Source of the DNA: Promicromonospora soli
GTDB lineage: Bacteria; Actinomycetota; Actinomycetes; Actinomycetales; Cellulomonadaceae
Length of the DNA stretch: 64,000 nucleotides
Direction: 5' to 3'
Assembly (NCBI RefSeq): GCF_014653785.1
Contig: NZ_BNAS01000001.1
Span: forward strand, 605,898-669,897
Position 1 is the first letter of the stretch. Every line of letters begins with the position of its first letter. Made by a program: the position numbers and the translations under genes. This document shows positions 1 to 8,837 of the stretch, in pieces. Under the pieces are notes generated by a model, which was not told the DNA's origin, did no database searches, and saw only the letters and a program-made list of their open reading frames with translations.

Positions 1-930
1 GGCTCCTACCTGACCCCGCTCGTGCGCAAGCTCGCCGCGGAGAAGGGCGTCGACGTCGCCGAGGTGACGGGCACCGGCGTCGGTGGCCGCATCCGCAAGG
101 AGGACGTGCTCGCCGCGGCCGAGGCCAAGGCCGCTCCGGCTCCCGCTGCCGCCGCACCCGCGGCGACCACGGCGCCGTCGGCCCCGGCCAAGCTGGAGGT
201 GTCGCCGCTGCGTGGCACCACGGAGAAGATGTCGCGCCTGCGCAAGATCGTCGCCGAGCGCATGCTCGAGGCGGTGCAGTCGCAGGCCCAGCTGACCACG
301 GTCATGGAGGTCGACGTCACCCGCGTCGCGCAGCTCCGGGCAAAGGCCAAGCAGTCCTTCGCCGCGCGCGAGGGTGCCAAGCTGACGTTCCTGCCGTTCT
401 TCACGCTGGCCGCCGTCGAGGCGCTCAAGGCGTACCCGAAGATCAACGCCACCATCGACACCGAGAAGGGCGAGATCACCTACCACGGCTCGGAGAACGT
501 CGGCATCGCCGTCGACACCGAGCGCGGGCTCGTGGTCCCGGTCATCAAGAACGCCGGGGACCTGAACCTGGCCGGCATCGCCCGCCAGATCCAGGACCTG
601 GGCGCTCGCACCCGGGCGAACAAGGTGACGCCGGACGAGCTGTCGGGCGGCACGTTCAACATCACCAACACGGGCTCAGGCGGCTCCCTCATGGACACGC
701 CGATCGTCCCGCTCGGCCACGCGGCAATCCTGGGCACGGGCACGATCACGAAGCGCCCGGTCGTCCTGACCGACGCGGAGGGCAACGAGAGCATCGCGGT
801 GCGTTCGATGGCCTACATCTTCCTGTCCTACGACCACCGCCTGGTCGACGGCGCGGACGCCGCCCGCTTCCTCACCGCCATCAAGAACCGGGTCGAGGAA
901 GGCGCGTTCGAGTCCGAGGTCGGTCTCTGA
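1..930 (+). CDS. sucB: 2-oxoglutarate dehydrogenase E2 (dihydrolipoyl succinyltransferase), 3' part
   Basis: Acyltransferase core of the 2-oxoglutarate dehydrogenase complex, which moves the succinyl group from lipoamide to CoA in the cytosol. The reading frame is open from the first base, so the lipoyl domain(s) and start lie outside the window. Visible part is 309 residues: E3/E1-binding domain at about 1-40 ([10 protein letters not shown]), an Ala/Pro linker at 41-63, then the catalytic domain. The family active-site motif is intact as DHRLVDG, with catalytic His279 and Asp283 in this numbering. The sequence cannot by itself exclude a pyruvate dehydrogenase E2; its position ahead of lipB-lipA is the usual actinobacterial sucB setting, and those genes make its cofactor. 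Confidence 0.9.
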   Translation, partial: GSYLTPLVRKLAAEKGVDVAEVTGTGVGGRIRKEDVLAAAEAKAAPAPAAAAPAATTAPSAPAKLEVSPLRGTTEKMSRLRKIVAERMLEAVQSQAQLTTVMEVDVTRVAQLRAKAKQSFAAREGAKLTFLPFFTLAAVEALKAYPKINATIDTEKGEITYHGSENVGIAVDTERGLVVPVIKNAGDLNLAGIARQIQDLGARTRANKVTPDELSGGTFNITNTGSGGSLMDTPIVPLGHAAILGTGTITKRPVVLTDAEGNESIAVRSMAYIFLSYDHRLVDGADAARFLTAIKNRVEEGAFESEVGL

Positions 931-967
931 CGTAGTTCTCTGACGCGGAAGGTCGCGTCGCGTGGCT

Positions 968-997
968 GTGGCCGGTTCCGGGTTCGGAGCCGGCCAC
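968..997 (+). terminator. hairpin terminator after sucB
   Basis: Arms GTGGCCGG (968-975) and CCGGCCAC (990-997), with further pairing inside. It lies 38 bp after the sucB stop and before the next gene. There is no U-run, as is common for terminators in GC-rich actinobacteria. Confidence 0.5.
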
Positions 998-1049
998 GGC
1001 TACATGTCCGCGGGGCCGCGTCCGCGCTGAGCAGGCTACATTTCAGCGC

Positions 1050-1988
1050 ATGGATGTGGTGGTTGCGGGATCACACGGCCTCATCGGCTCCGCGCTGGTC
1101 GCGGACCTGGTCAGCCGCGGGCACGGTGTGCGGCGCCTGGTGCGCCGGGGCGCGAAGCCGTCCGACGGCGACCACGCGGCCGCCGGCACCGCCGAGCTCA
1201 CCGGCGTCCGCGACCTGCTGTGGGACCCACGGACCGGCGAGCTCGACCCGGCCGCGCTGGAGGGCGCGGACGCCGTCGTGAACCTGGCCGGCGCCGGGAT
1301 CGGCGACCACCGCTGGACCGCTGCGTACAAGCAGACGCTCGTCGGCTCGCGCACCACCACCACGAGCCTGCTCGCCCGCACGATCGCCCGGCTCGAGACC
1401 CCGCCGGTGCTGGTCAACGCCTCCGCCATCGGGGCGTACGGGAACCGCGGTGACGAGGTGCTCACCGAGGCGTCCGGGCGTGGAGACGACTTCCTGGCGG
1501 ACCTCGTCAAGGCCTGGGAGAACGCCACGGCGCCAGCCTCCGATGCGGGCGGGCGCGTCGTGTGGCTGCGCAGCGGCCTGGTGCTGGCGCCGACGGGCGG
1601 CGCGCTCGGCAGGCTGCTGCCGCTGCTGCGCCTCGGCGTGGGCGGGCCGCTCGGCAGCGGCCGCCAGTGGTGGAGCTGGATCACCCTGACCGACGAGGTC
1701 GCGGCGATCCGCCACGTCATCAGCACCGACGTCAGCGGGCCCGTGAACGCCGTGGCGCCCGAGCCCACCACGAACCGGGCCATGACCCGCGCGCTCGCCG
1801 AGGCCCTGCACCGGCCGGCCCCGCTGGCATTGCCGCGGTTCGCGCTACGGATCGCCCTCGGGCCGTTCGCCCACGACCTTGTCGCTTCCCAGCGGGTCGT
1901 GCCCGCCGTGCTGGGCCGGACGGGCTTCACCTGGACGCACGCTGATCATCAGGACGCGGCCCGCTGGGTGGTGGAGCAGGCCGCGTAG
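1050..1988 (+). CDS. TIGR01777-family epimerase/SDR protein
   Basis: A 312-residue NAD(P)-binding protein of the extended SDR type. The N-terminus carries the dinucleotide-binding glycine pattern (VVVAGSHGLIGSAL, about residues 3-16). VVNLAGAGIGDHRW and ASAIGAYG are typical of the TIGR01777/YfcH family, and the C-terminal part (ALPRFALRIALGPFAHDL) matches its DUF1731-like end. The physiological substrate of this family is unknown. The gene follows sucB behind a hairpin and is read alone; the next gene is convergent with only 14 bp between stops. ATG 1050 fits the family N-terminus exactly. The family call is firm; the biochemical role is not. Confidence 0.85.
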   Translation: MDVVVAGSHGLIGSALVADLVSRGHGVRRLVRRGAKPSDGDHAAAGTAELTGVRDLLWDPRTGELDPAALEGADAVVNLAGAGIGDHRWTAAYKQTLVGSRTTTTSLLARTIARLETPPVLVNASAIGAYGNRGDEVLTEASGRGDDFLADLVKAWENATAPASDAGGRVVWLRSGLVLAPTGGALGRLLPLLRLGVGGPLGSGRQWWSWITLTDEVAAIRHVISTDVSGPVNAVAPEPTTNRAMTRALAEALHRPAPLALPRFALRIALGPFAHDLVASQRVVPAVLGRTGFTWTHADHQDAARWVVEQAA

Positions 1989-2002
1989 CACTGAGCAAAG
2001 GG

Positions 2003-3457
2003 TCAGCGCACCTCGCTGACCCGCCAGCCGCCCGGGGTCCACATCAGGGTCAGGTCGGCCGACTCCTGCGATGCGGGCACCGCCGTCTCGCCGCCATCGG
2101 ACACCTGCAGGTGCGCAGTGATCGTGTACTCGATCCGGACCACTGCCTCGATCGGCACCTTCTTGGCTGTCTGCTTCCCGTCCGCGGCCCCCGGCGTCCC
2201 GGACGTCTCGTTGCGCGCCGCCGTGGTCGCTTGTTGCAGGTCCGACGCGGCACCTGGGCCTACCGTCACGACCTCCGTCGACTGCACCTCGGCGGACGCG
2301 CCGACCACCTGTGCTCCGGTCTGCTCGAGCTCGTCGAGGATCTGCTGGTCGGCCCGATAGGCCGGCGAGCCCTCCACGTTGACGGCGCCGATGTCGGACA
2401 GGGCACCCGCCAGCAGCGCCAGCCGGCGCGACGTGAGCTCGGCGGCAGCACCTGCCGGATCCTTGGCGTTGCTCACCGGGTTGACACCCACCACGTGGGA
2501 CGACGACGCCACCGGAGACTGCACCGCAACCGCCGGCTCCTCGCCGCCGAAGACCCCGGGCAGGGCCATTGCCCCGGCCGTGACCCCCGCGATGACGCCC
2601 GCCGCGATCATGGCTGTCGCGAACACGGAGACGGTCGTGGTCCCCGGCTGAGCGACATTCCCGGCCCGCTCCGCCGAACGGGAGCGGCGCGTGAGCGGCA
2701 TCGTCGCCCGACGCCGCGCCGGGGAGGCCACGGCGTCCACCGCAGACTCGGTCAGCGACCCGGCCGCCGAGCGCCAGGCCGACGGCGTAGGGGCACCGAG
2801 CGGCACGTGGCCCACGATGGGCACCGGACCGCTGAGCGCGGCCGAGACCATCGCCGACCCCGCCGGGAGCCGGACGGGCTCGGGCTCCACGGCGTCGTTC
2901 GCGAGCGCCGCGAGCGTGCCCGGCTCGGGGCGGTCGCGCGGGTCCTCCGCCCGGGCGCGGGCCAGCACGGCCCGCAGCGCCTCGTCGGCCTCGGAGTTCA
3001 GGCTGGGGCCAGGGAAGCCCAGCACCGACTCGACGAGCGTCGCCAGTGACGTGACGTCGACCGGGTCGTCGCTGTGGGCCGGGAGCGTCACCCGAGGGCG
3101 CAGCATCGCGCTGCCGTCGCTACGTAACAGCACGTCCGTCGGCCGGACTCCGCCGTGGACGATGCCCACGCTGTGCAGCGCCGCGAGCGCCTGGGCGATA
3201 GCGACGGTGATTCCCGAGCCTTCTGCGGCGGTCAGCGGTCCCCGCGAGCCGACGGCGGTGGGTAGGTCGACCACCCCCGTCCGCGACAGCCGGACGTCGA
3301 GGTTGTCCGGGCCGTTCGGGGAGATGGCGATGAGCGGCACCAGATGGGGGTGGTCCAGTGTCGCGAGGGTGTCCAGTCGGCGCACCAGGAGTTCGCGTGC
3401 CGCTGCCTCGGTGGGGACGGCCACGCGGACCAGTTCCGCGGATTCGATGTAGTGCAC
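2003..3457 (-). CDS. single-pass membrane pseudokinase-like protein
   Basis: A 484-residue protein with a degenerate protein-kinase fold, then a membrane segment, then an extracytoplasmic domain. The N-lobe start lacks a glycine-rich loop and a recognisable lysine. The catalytic loop reads HGGVRPTDVLL where active kinases have HRDxKPxN, and no DFG follows, so phosphotransfer looks impossible. A hydrophobic stretch at about residues 272-300 should span the membrane, leaving about 180 residues outside, rich in Ala/Val/Glu and of no recognised family. Related pseudokinases in actinobacteria act as binding or scaffold domains; that role is inferred here. It is followed by a divergently read conserved gene and has no obvious partner kinase nearby. 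Confidence 0.65.
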   Translation of the reverse strand: MHYIESAELVRVAVPTEAAARELLVRRLDTLATLDHPHLVPLIAISPNGPDNLDVRLSRTGVVDLPTAVGSRGPLTAAEGSGITVAIAQALAALHSVGIVHGGVRPTDVLLRSDGSAMLRPRVTLPAHSDDPVDVTSLATLVESVLGFPGPSLNSEADEALRAVLARARAEDPRDRPEPGTLAALANDAVEPEPVRLPAGSAMVSAALSGPVPIVGHVPLGAPTPSAWRSAAGSLTESAVDAVASPARRRATMPLTRRSRSAERAGNVAQPGTTTVSVFATAMIAAGVIAGVTAGAMALPGVFGGEEPAVAVQSPVASSSHVVGVNPVSNAKDPAGAAAELTSRRLALLAGALSDIGAVNVEGSPAYRADQQILDELEQTGAQVVGASAEVQSTEVVTVGPGAASDLQQATTAARNETSGTPGAADGKQTAKKVPIEAVVRIEYTITAHLQVSDGGETAVPASQESADLTLMWTPGGWRVSEVR

Positions 3458-3601
3458 CCGTTCATGAGAACCCGGCCGTTCGGAGCCCGCCCTTTATCCA
3501 CAGGATTTGCCGAATCAAAGACCCTGTGGGTGAAGACCCGAGTGCGTGGACCTGCCCGGCGGGGTGCGCCGAGCAGCACCCGGCGAGGTGCGGCGGGCCC
3601 C

Positions 3602-4702
3602 TCAGACGTCGACCAGCCGCCCTTCCAGGGCCGACTCGCGCGCGGCGTCAAGGACCTCGGCGGTCCGGACGGCGTCGGCGGGATCGACAGGGACGTCGGC
3701 CTCACCGGCGAGCCAGTCGGCGACGGCGCTGTAGAAGTCCCCGTGCCCGCCCTTGGGCCGCGGCACCGCCGTGCGCTCCCTGCCGCGCACGAGCCAGCCG
3801 TGGGTGCCCTCAGGCTGTTCGCTGTCGAGCACGTCGAAGGGCGACGCGTCGCCCTCGAACGAGTTCACCAGGTACGCGCCCCCGTCTCCCAGGACGCGCG
3901 TGCGCGGGCCGGGCGCGCCGACGAGGGAGCCCGCCCACAGCCGGGAGACCACGCCCCTGGGGGCCGGCGGCTCCCCGAACAGAATGTCGGCGCCGGTGGC
4001 CCGGCCCGGGACTGCGCCCGGCCTACCGGCCTGCTGACCGCCCGGCGCGGCGTGGTGCAGCACCAGGAACACGTCGTCCTCGGTGGGCGTCGAGAGCGCC
4101 CGCGTCTCGGCGTACACGGCGACGACCGGCCCGAACAGCTGGGTCGCCGAGTCCACGAGGTGGGAGCCGAGGTCGAGCAGGAGCCCGCCGCCCACGGCGT
4201 CGTTCTCCTTCCATCGCTGCTGCGGCTTGGGCCGCCACCGCTCCCAGTGCCGCTCGAAGGTGTGCACCTTGCCGAGGTCGCCCTGTTTCAGCAGGGCGGC
4301 GAGGGTCAGCTGCTCCGGGTCCCAGCGCCGGTTCTGGAACACGGTGAACGGGGTGCCGGACGACGACGCCGCTTTCAGCACCTGCCGCGCCTCCGCCGCC
4401 GTGGTCGCTATCGGCTTGTCCAGCACGAACGGCTTGCCCGCCACGGAGACGGCGTTCGCGTGCTCGGCGTGCAGCGAGGACGGGCTGGCGATGACCACCA
4501 GGTCGTAGAGTCCGGGCTCGGCGAGCATCGAGGGCAGGTCGCTGAACAACCGTGCGCCTGGCCAGTCTCCCGCCGCTTGGACGCGCCGGCCGGAATCGCG
4601 TGCGACGACGGCGGTCACCGTCATTCCCGCTGCTCGCGCCAGGCGGGCGTGGATTTGCCTGCCCGCACCCCCGTAGCCGACAATCCCGATCCGAAGAGCC
4701 AT
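3602..4702 (-). CDS. Gfo/Idh/MocA-family oxidoreductase
   Basis: NAD(P)-dependent sugar or cyclitol dehydrogenase type, 366 residues. The Rossmann motif GIVGYGGAGRQIHARL lies near the N-terminus, and LDKPIATTAAEA carries the family EKP-like lysine (here DKP). LLDLGSHLVDSATQLFG is the usual DxGxHxxD substrate and catalytic motif, with the His retained. I chose ATG 4702 because the beta strand of the Rossmann fold begins two residues later; a longer reading to 4846 would add a tail with no family counterpart. Substrate unknown. It is divergent from the membrane nuclease gene at 4870, and a perfect hairpin lies in the shared upstream region. Confidence 0.85.
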   Translation of the reverse strand: MALRIGIVGYGGAGRQIHARLARAAGMTVTAVVARDSGRRVQAAGDWPGARLFSDLPSMLAEPGLYDLVVIASPSSLHAEHANAVSVAGKPFVLDKPIATTAAEARQVLKAASSSGTPFTVFQNRRWDPEQLTLAALLKQGDLGKVHTFERHWERWRPKPQQRWKENDAVGGGLLLDLGSHLVDSATQLFGPVVAVYAETRALSTPTEDDVFLVLHHAAPGGQQAGRPGAVPGRATGADILFGEPPAPRGVVSRLWAGSLVGAPGPRTRVLGDGGAYLVNSFEGDASPFDVLDSEQPEGTHGWLVRGRERTAVPRPKGGHGDFYSAVADWLAGEADVPVDPADAVRTAEVLDAARESALEGRLVDV

Positions 4703-4818
4703 AGTGCCATGGTGCCCCGGGAAACACTCCGACGCGAGATCACTGGTCAGCCGCTCAAGACCCGTAATACAACTCTGGCAGACTGGGGCAAGAGGTACGT
4801 TTCGCGCGTTCTCAGTCC

Positions 4819-4842
4819 TGTCCGGCCATGCGCGGCCGGACA
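4819..4842. promoter_or_regulatory. perfect inverted repeat between divergent genes
   Basis: TGTCCGGCC (4819-4827) and GGCCGGACA (4834-4842) form a 9-bp perfect stem with a 6-nt loop, 28 bp before the GTG start of the nuclease gene and 117 bp from the oxidoreductase start. It could be an operator or a 5' UTR hairpin; no assignment to a regulator is possible. Confidence 0.4.
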
Positions 4843-4869
4843 GCACCGGCCGACAGAATGAGGGGGCTC

Positions 4870-5583
4870 GTGTCCGCCACAGCCAACAAGTCCAGCCAGA
4901 CCCGTAAGACCGTGCAGCTCGTGCTCATCGCGGTCGCGGCACTCGTGCTCGCCGGCAACTTCGTACTCCAGTCCCTGGGCGACGACGTCGCCCCCGCCGA
5001 GGGCGCCGAGGGCTCGGCCATCGCGGCGCTGGAGACGCTCAAGGTGCAGGACCCCGCCACCGAGGACGGCTACGACCGCGAGGCCGACTTCGGGAGCGCC
5101 TGGCAGGACGCCGACGACAACGGCTGCGACACCCGCAACGACATGCTCCAGCGAGACCTCGAGGACATCGTGCTGACCGTCGGCGACACGTGCCAGGTCG
5201 CGTCCGGCACGCTCGACGACCCGTACACGGGCGAGACCATCGCCTTCGAGCGCGGCGAGGACTCCGGCGACGTGCAGATCGACCATGTGGTGGCCCTGAT
5301 GAACGGCTGGACGACCGGCGCCGCGGACTGGGACCGGGACACGCGCATCGAGTTCGCGAACGACCCGCTCAACCTCATCGCCTCCGACGGCCCGGCCAAC
5401 ATGGGCAAGGGGGCGAAGGACGCCTCCGAGTGGCTGCCCGACAACCAGGCCTACCGCTGCGAGTACGTCGCCCGGCAGATCGCGGTCAAGGCGAAGTACG
5501 AGCTCTGGGTCACACCCGCCGAGCACGACGCCATGGAGGACGTCCTGACGAGCTGCCCGGCGGAGCCCCTCCCGGCGTCCTGA
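4870..5583 (+). CDS. membrane-anchored HNH-family nuclease (DUF1524/GmrSD C-terminal type)
   Basis: A 237-residue protein with an N-terminal membrane anchor or uncleaved signal (VQLVLIAVAALVLAGNFVL, about residues 13-31) and a C-terminal HNH-type domain. The metal and catalytic signature is VQIDHVVAL followed by DPLNLIASDGPAN and MGKGAKDASEWLP, as in DUF1524 proteins and the C-terminal part of GmrSD enzymes. Four cysteines in the external part suggest disulfides. GTG 4870 has GAGGGG just upstream; ATG 4858 would add four residues. Family members of this size are usually secreted nucleases for DNA scavenging or defence at the cell surface; which applies is not visible. It is followed 20 bp later by a palindromic repeat. 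Confidence 0.75.
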   Translation: MSATANKSSQTRKTVQLVLIAVAALVLAGNFVLQSLGDDVAPAEGAEGSAIAALETLKVQDPATEDGYDREADFGSAWQDADDNGCDTRNDMLQRDLEDIVLTVGDTCQVASGTLDDPYTGETIAFERGEDSGDVQIDHVVALMNGWTTGAADWDRDTRIEFANDPLNLIASDGPANMGKGAKDASEWLPDNQAYRCEYVARQIAVKAKYELWVTPAEHDAMEDVLTSCPAEPLPAS

Positions 5584-5603
5584 CCCCTGCCCTGCTGGGC
5601 GCA

Positions 5604-5684
5604 TGCTGAGCTCGGTTCAGCAGGCTCCGGACGACCGTAATCGACCCGATAACGGCCGCCATCCGCCTGTTGAATCCGTCTCAG
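5604..5684. repeat. palindromic repeat, copy 1
   Basis: About 80 bp. The first 60 bases are identical to 6854-6913. It contains TTCAGCAGGC (5616-5625) and, 39 bp on, GCCTGTTGAA (5665-5674), an inverted pair with one mismatch. TGCTGA/TCAGCA form a second small stem at the left end. With copy 2 it brackets the nuclease-like gene at 5853-6848. Confidence 0.85.
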
Positions 5685-5852
5685 GATCGAGCCCGCGCCC
5701 GCCCACCCCGGAGATCGGTCGACGGCGGTCACAGCCCTCCTTCCGCGAGCGCACCGCCGCGAGGTCGACCACAGGACGGTGCTCGGCAAGGTTGTGCACA
5801 GCCTCCACCGGCGCACGCTCGGCACGGGGTCCTGCGGTGATCTGATCCCGGC

Positions 5853-6848
5853 ATGCGTTCACTCAGCGCGGTCCCTCACGGGGTGAGCGACCTTGCCGCC
5901 CGGCAGGAGGGCCTTGTCTCCGTTGAGCAGTGCTACGCCGCCGGAGTCGACCGGCGCCGGATACATCGACTCGTCCGGAACGGCGTCTGGCGAAGGGAAG
6001 GCGATCGTGTGATCGACACGGATCCCGCCCCGCCGTCGACAAGGATTCGAGACGACTACTTCGACCACATCCGACGCCGGTCCGCCGTAAAGGGGCTGCT
6101 CGTCCGACCGGGGTCGGCGGCCGTCGGAGCCGCCGCGCTTGCTCTGCACGGGGTGGCCGGTCTGCCCCGCCACATAGAGCCGGAGGTCTCCCTTCCGGGG
6201 GGTGCACGCCACAGAGGGCGGGATGGCGTGATCGTGCGTCAGTACGGAAACTTCGCGACAGAGCGGTACGGCAGCTGGCGTATCGCGAAGATCGAGCACG
6301 CGCTCGCCCAGGCGCTGCCCCGCCTGTCCCGGGACGACGCCGTCGCCGTGGTCAGCAGCGCCCTGAACAAGAGACTGATCAGCCAGGCCGGACTTGCCGA
6401 GGTCGAGCGGCTGCTGCACGGTCGCCGTGATGCCCGGCAAGCACTGGGCTGGCTCGCCCTCGCCGTCGGGAGCGACGAATCCCCCGCCGAAACTGGCGCC
6501 CGGTTGTCCTGCATCGACCACGGCGTACCCCCGGACCGTGTCCAGGTCGTGTTCCACAAGGACGGACGCTTCCTCGCCCGCTGCGATTTCGGTTGGCACC
6601 TGCGCGACCGGCGCTGGCTCGCGGTAGAGATCGACGGCGTCGGTCCGCACTCCACACCGGAAGCGCTAGTGAACGACGCACCCCGGCAGAACCGGCTGCT
6701 GGCGACCGGGAGGGTCGTGATGCTGCGCTTCAAGCCCGCCGACAACCATCAGCCGGGCGGGATCGGGGCCGCGGTGGCCGCTCGCCTTGACGAGCTGGGC
6801 GGGTGGACGCCGGCGCCCGGCGGCTCCGAAGACCCGGTGCGTCTCTGA
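5853..6848 (+). CDS. AbiEi-like N-terminus fused to DUF559/Vsr-like nuclease domain
   Basis: A 331-residue protein with two parts. Residues about 8-50 resemble the helix-turn-helix of AbiEi-type antitoxins (LAARQEGLVSVEQCYAAGVD, then RIHRLVRNGVW). Residues about 200-300 look like a PD-(D/E)XK fold of the DUF559/Vsr group: an acidic residue in RCDFGWHL, VEIDG as the D/E-x-K-like strand, and a downstream Arg-rich segment. This arrangement is common in actinobacteria, usually as a lone gene without an AbiEii toxin, and none is present here. Function is therefore unproven: DNA-binding regulator, solitary nuclease or defence gene. It sits alone between two copies of a palindromic repeat, which suggests that it arrived or moves as a unit. 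Confidence 0.65.
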   Translation: MRSLSAVPHGVSDLAARQEGLVSVEQCYAAGVDRRRIHRLVRNGVWRREGDRVIDTDPAPPSTRIRDDYFDHIRRRSAVKGLLVRPGSAAVGAAALALHGVAGLPRHIEPEVSLPGGARHRGRDGVIVRQYGNFATERYGSWRIAKIEHALAQALPRLSRDDAVAVVSSALNKRLISQAGLAEVERLLHGRRDARQALGWLALAVGSDESPAETGARLSCIDHGVPPDRVQVVFHKDGRFLARCDFGWHLRDRRWLAVEIDGVGPHSTPEALVNDAPRQNRLLATGRVVMLRFKPADNHQPGGIGAAVAARLDELGGWTPAPGGSEDPVRL

Positions 6849-6853
6849 CGGCT

Positions 6854-6934
6854 GCTGAGCTCGGTTCAGCAGGCTCCGGACGACCGTAATCGACCCGATA
6901 ACGGCCGCCATCGGCCTGCTGAATCCCGGTCAGC
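6854..6934. repeat. palindromic repeat, copy 2
   Basis: Same element as 5604-5684. Here the internal inverted pair TTCAGCAGGC (6866-6875) and GCCTGCTGAA (6915-6924) is perfect over 10 bp. It starts 5 bp after the preceding stop codon and ends 56 bp before the lipB start, so it may also serve as terminator or lie in the lipB leader. Confidence 0.85.
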
Positions 6935-6990
6935 GGACGGTGAACCGGTCGGGCCGTGCTCCCCTGGGCGGCGGGCTTAGGCTTGCGGGC

Positions 6991-7701
6991 ATGGATATCC
7001 GCCACCTCACCGGGCACATCGAGTACCACGAGGGCTGGGACCTGCAGCGCAGCACGCACGAGGCCGTGCGTGCCGAGGAGCTGGCCGACACGGTCTTCTT
7101 CCTCGAGCACGCCTCCGTCTACACGGCAGGCGCGCGCACGCACCGCGACGAGTACCCGACCGACGGAACCGAGGTCATCAAGGTCGACCGCGGCGGCAAG
7201 ATCACGTGGCACGGGCCGGGCCAGATCGTGGCCTATCCCATCCTCAAGCTGGCCAAGCCGTTCGACGTCGTCGAGTACGTCCGCACCCTGGAGCGGGCTG
7301 TGATGGACGTGTGCGCGGCGGTCGGCGTCGAGACCATCCGCGTGGAGGGCCGCTCCGGCGTGTGGGTCGGCGCCGACTCCCCCGACGTGCCGAACCCCCG
7401 GCGGGAGCGCAAGGTCTGCGCCATAGGCGCGCGGGTCGCCAAGGGCGTCACCATGCACGGCCTGGCCCTGAACTGCGACTCCGACCTCGCCGCGTTCGAC
7501 CGCATCGTGCCCTGCGGGATCGACGACGCCGACGTCACGTCGCTCACCGCGGAGCTCGGCCGACGGGTCACCGTCGAGGAGGTCCGGCCACTCCTGGAGG
7601 CGGCTCTGATCGAACGTCTGGCGCCGCTGCTCGTCCGGAGCGGTACGCCGTCCGAGGAGCCGTCTCGCGCGTCGTCCGAGGCAGTCGCCGCGACGGCGTG
7701 A
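6991..7701 (+). CDS. lipB: octanoyl-[acyl carrier protein]:protein octanoyltransferase
   Basis: Transfers octanoate from acyl carrier protein to lipoyl domains, the first step of de novo lipoate synthesis. 236 residues. The signature RGGKITWHGPGQIVAYPI is intact, the catalytic thiol is Cys175 in IVPCGI, and the partner lysine is Lys151 in GARVAKGVTMHG. I chose ATG 6991 because homologues begin at this strand; the 17 codons upstream have no family counterpart. It lies 92 bp before lipA, the next enzyme of the pathway, and both would modify the E2 encoded at the left edge of the window. The C-terminal ~30 residues (Ser/Glu/Ala-rich) extend beyond the catalytic core. Confidence 0.95.
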   Translation: MDIRHLTGHIEYHEGWDLQRSTHEAVRAEELADTVFFLEHASVYTAGARTHRDEYPTDGTEVIKVDRGGKITWHGPGQIVAYPILKLAKPFDVVEYVRTLERAVMDVCAAVGVETIRVEGRSGVWVGADSPDVPNPRRERKVCAIGARVAKGVTMHGLALNCDSDLAAFDRIVPCGIDDADVTSLTAELGRRVTVEEVRPLLEAALIERLAPLLVRSGTPSEEPSRASSEAVAATA

Positions 7702-7793
7702 CCAACGCCACTGGCCATCGACGGGACGGCCGCACGAGGGCGGGCGCCCGAGGCATAGGCTGAGCCAACCCGTTACCTGGGAGGGGAAACTGC

Positions 7794-8795
7794 GTGACCA
7801 TCGCACCTGAAGGCCGACGCATGTTGCGCATCGAAGCGCGCAACTCGGCCACGCCCATCGAGAAGAAGCCCGACTGGATCAAGACCCGGGCGGTGATGGG
7901 TCCCGAGTACCGCGACATGAAATCGCTCGTCAAGGGCGAGGGCCTGCACACGGTGTGCGAGGAGGCCGGCTGTCCCAACATCTTCGAGTGCTGGGAGGAC
8001 CGCGAGGCCACCTTCCTCATCGGCGGTGACCAGTGCACGCGCCGCTGCGACTTCTGCCAGATCGACACGGGCAAGCCCGCCGACTTCGACAAGGACGAGC
8101 CGCGCCGCGTCGCCGAGTCCGTGCGGACCATGGGCCTGAAGTACTCGACGGTCACGGGCGTCGCCCGCGACGACCTGGCCGACGGCGGCGCCTGGCTCTA
8201 CGCGGAGACCGTCCGCCAGATCCACGCGCTGAACCCCGGCACCGGCGTCGAGCTGCTGATCCCGGACTTCAACGCCATCCCCGAGCTGCTCGACGCCGTC
8301 AACGAGTCCCGCCCCGAGGTGCTCGCGCACAACGTCGAGACCGTGCCGCGCATCTTCAAGCAGATCCGTCCGGCGTTCACCTACGACCGGTCGCTGTCGG
8401 TGATCACGCGGGCCCGCGACGCCGGCCTGGTCACCAAGTCGAACCTGATCCTCGGCATGGGCGAGACCATCGAGGAGGTCAAGCAGGCCCTCCAGGACCT
8501 GCACGACGCCGGTTGCGACATCATCACGATCACGCAGTACCTGCGCCCGTCGCTGCGCCACCACCCGGTGGACCGCTGGGTGCGGCCCGAGGAGTTCGTG
8601 GAGCTGTCCGAGACCGCCGAGAAGATCGGCTTCCTCGGCGTCATGGCGGGGCCGCTGGTGCGCTCCTCCTACCGCGCAGGCCGCCTGTGGGGCCAGGCGA
8701 TGACCAAGCACGGCCGCGCGATCCCCGAGGCGCTCTCGCACCTCGCACAGCCCACCACCTCTCGTCAGGAGGCGGCGAGCCTGCTGGCTCGCTGA
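7794..8795 (+). CDS. lipA: lipoyl synthase (radical SAM)
   Basis: Inserts two sulfur atoms into protein-bound octanoyl groups to make lipoyl groups. 333 residues, normal length. The radical-SAM cluster is bound by Cys81, Cys85 and Cys88 (CTRRCDFC), and the auxiliary sulfur-donor cluster by Cys55, Cys60 and Cys66 ([12 protein letters not shown]). The C-terminal RSSYRAG carries the serine that ligates the auxiliary cluster in the family. The GTG start at 7794 is preceded by GGGAGGGG at good spacing. It follows lipB by 92 bp and precedes the DUF4191 gene by 42 bp, the standard actinobacterial order. Confidence 0.97.
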   Translation: MTIAPEGRRMLRIEARNSATPIEKKPDWIKTRAVMGPEYRDMKSLVKGEGLHTVCEEAGCPNIFECWEDREATFLIGGDQCTRRCDFCQIDTGKPADFDKDEPRRVAESVRTMGLKYSTVTGVARDDLADGGAWLYAETVRQIHALNPGTGVELLIPDFNAIPELLDAVNESRPEVLAHNVETVPRIFKQIRPAFTYDRSLSVITRARDAGLVTKSNLILGMGETIEEVKQALQDLHDAGCDIITITQYLRPSLRHHPVDRWVRPEEFVELSETAEKIGFLGVMAGPLVRSSYRAGRLWGQAMTKHGRAIPEALSHLAQPTTSRQEAASLLAR

Positions 8796-8837
8796 TCGGG
8801 CGCCCAGTCCACTCGCAGCACACTAGAATTGACGACC

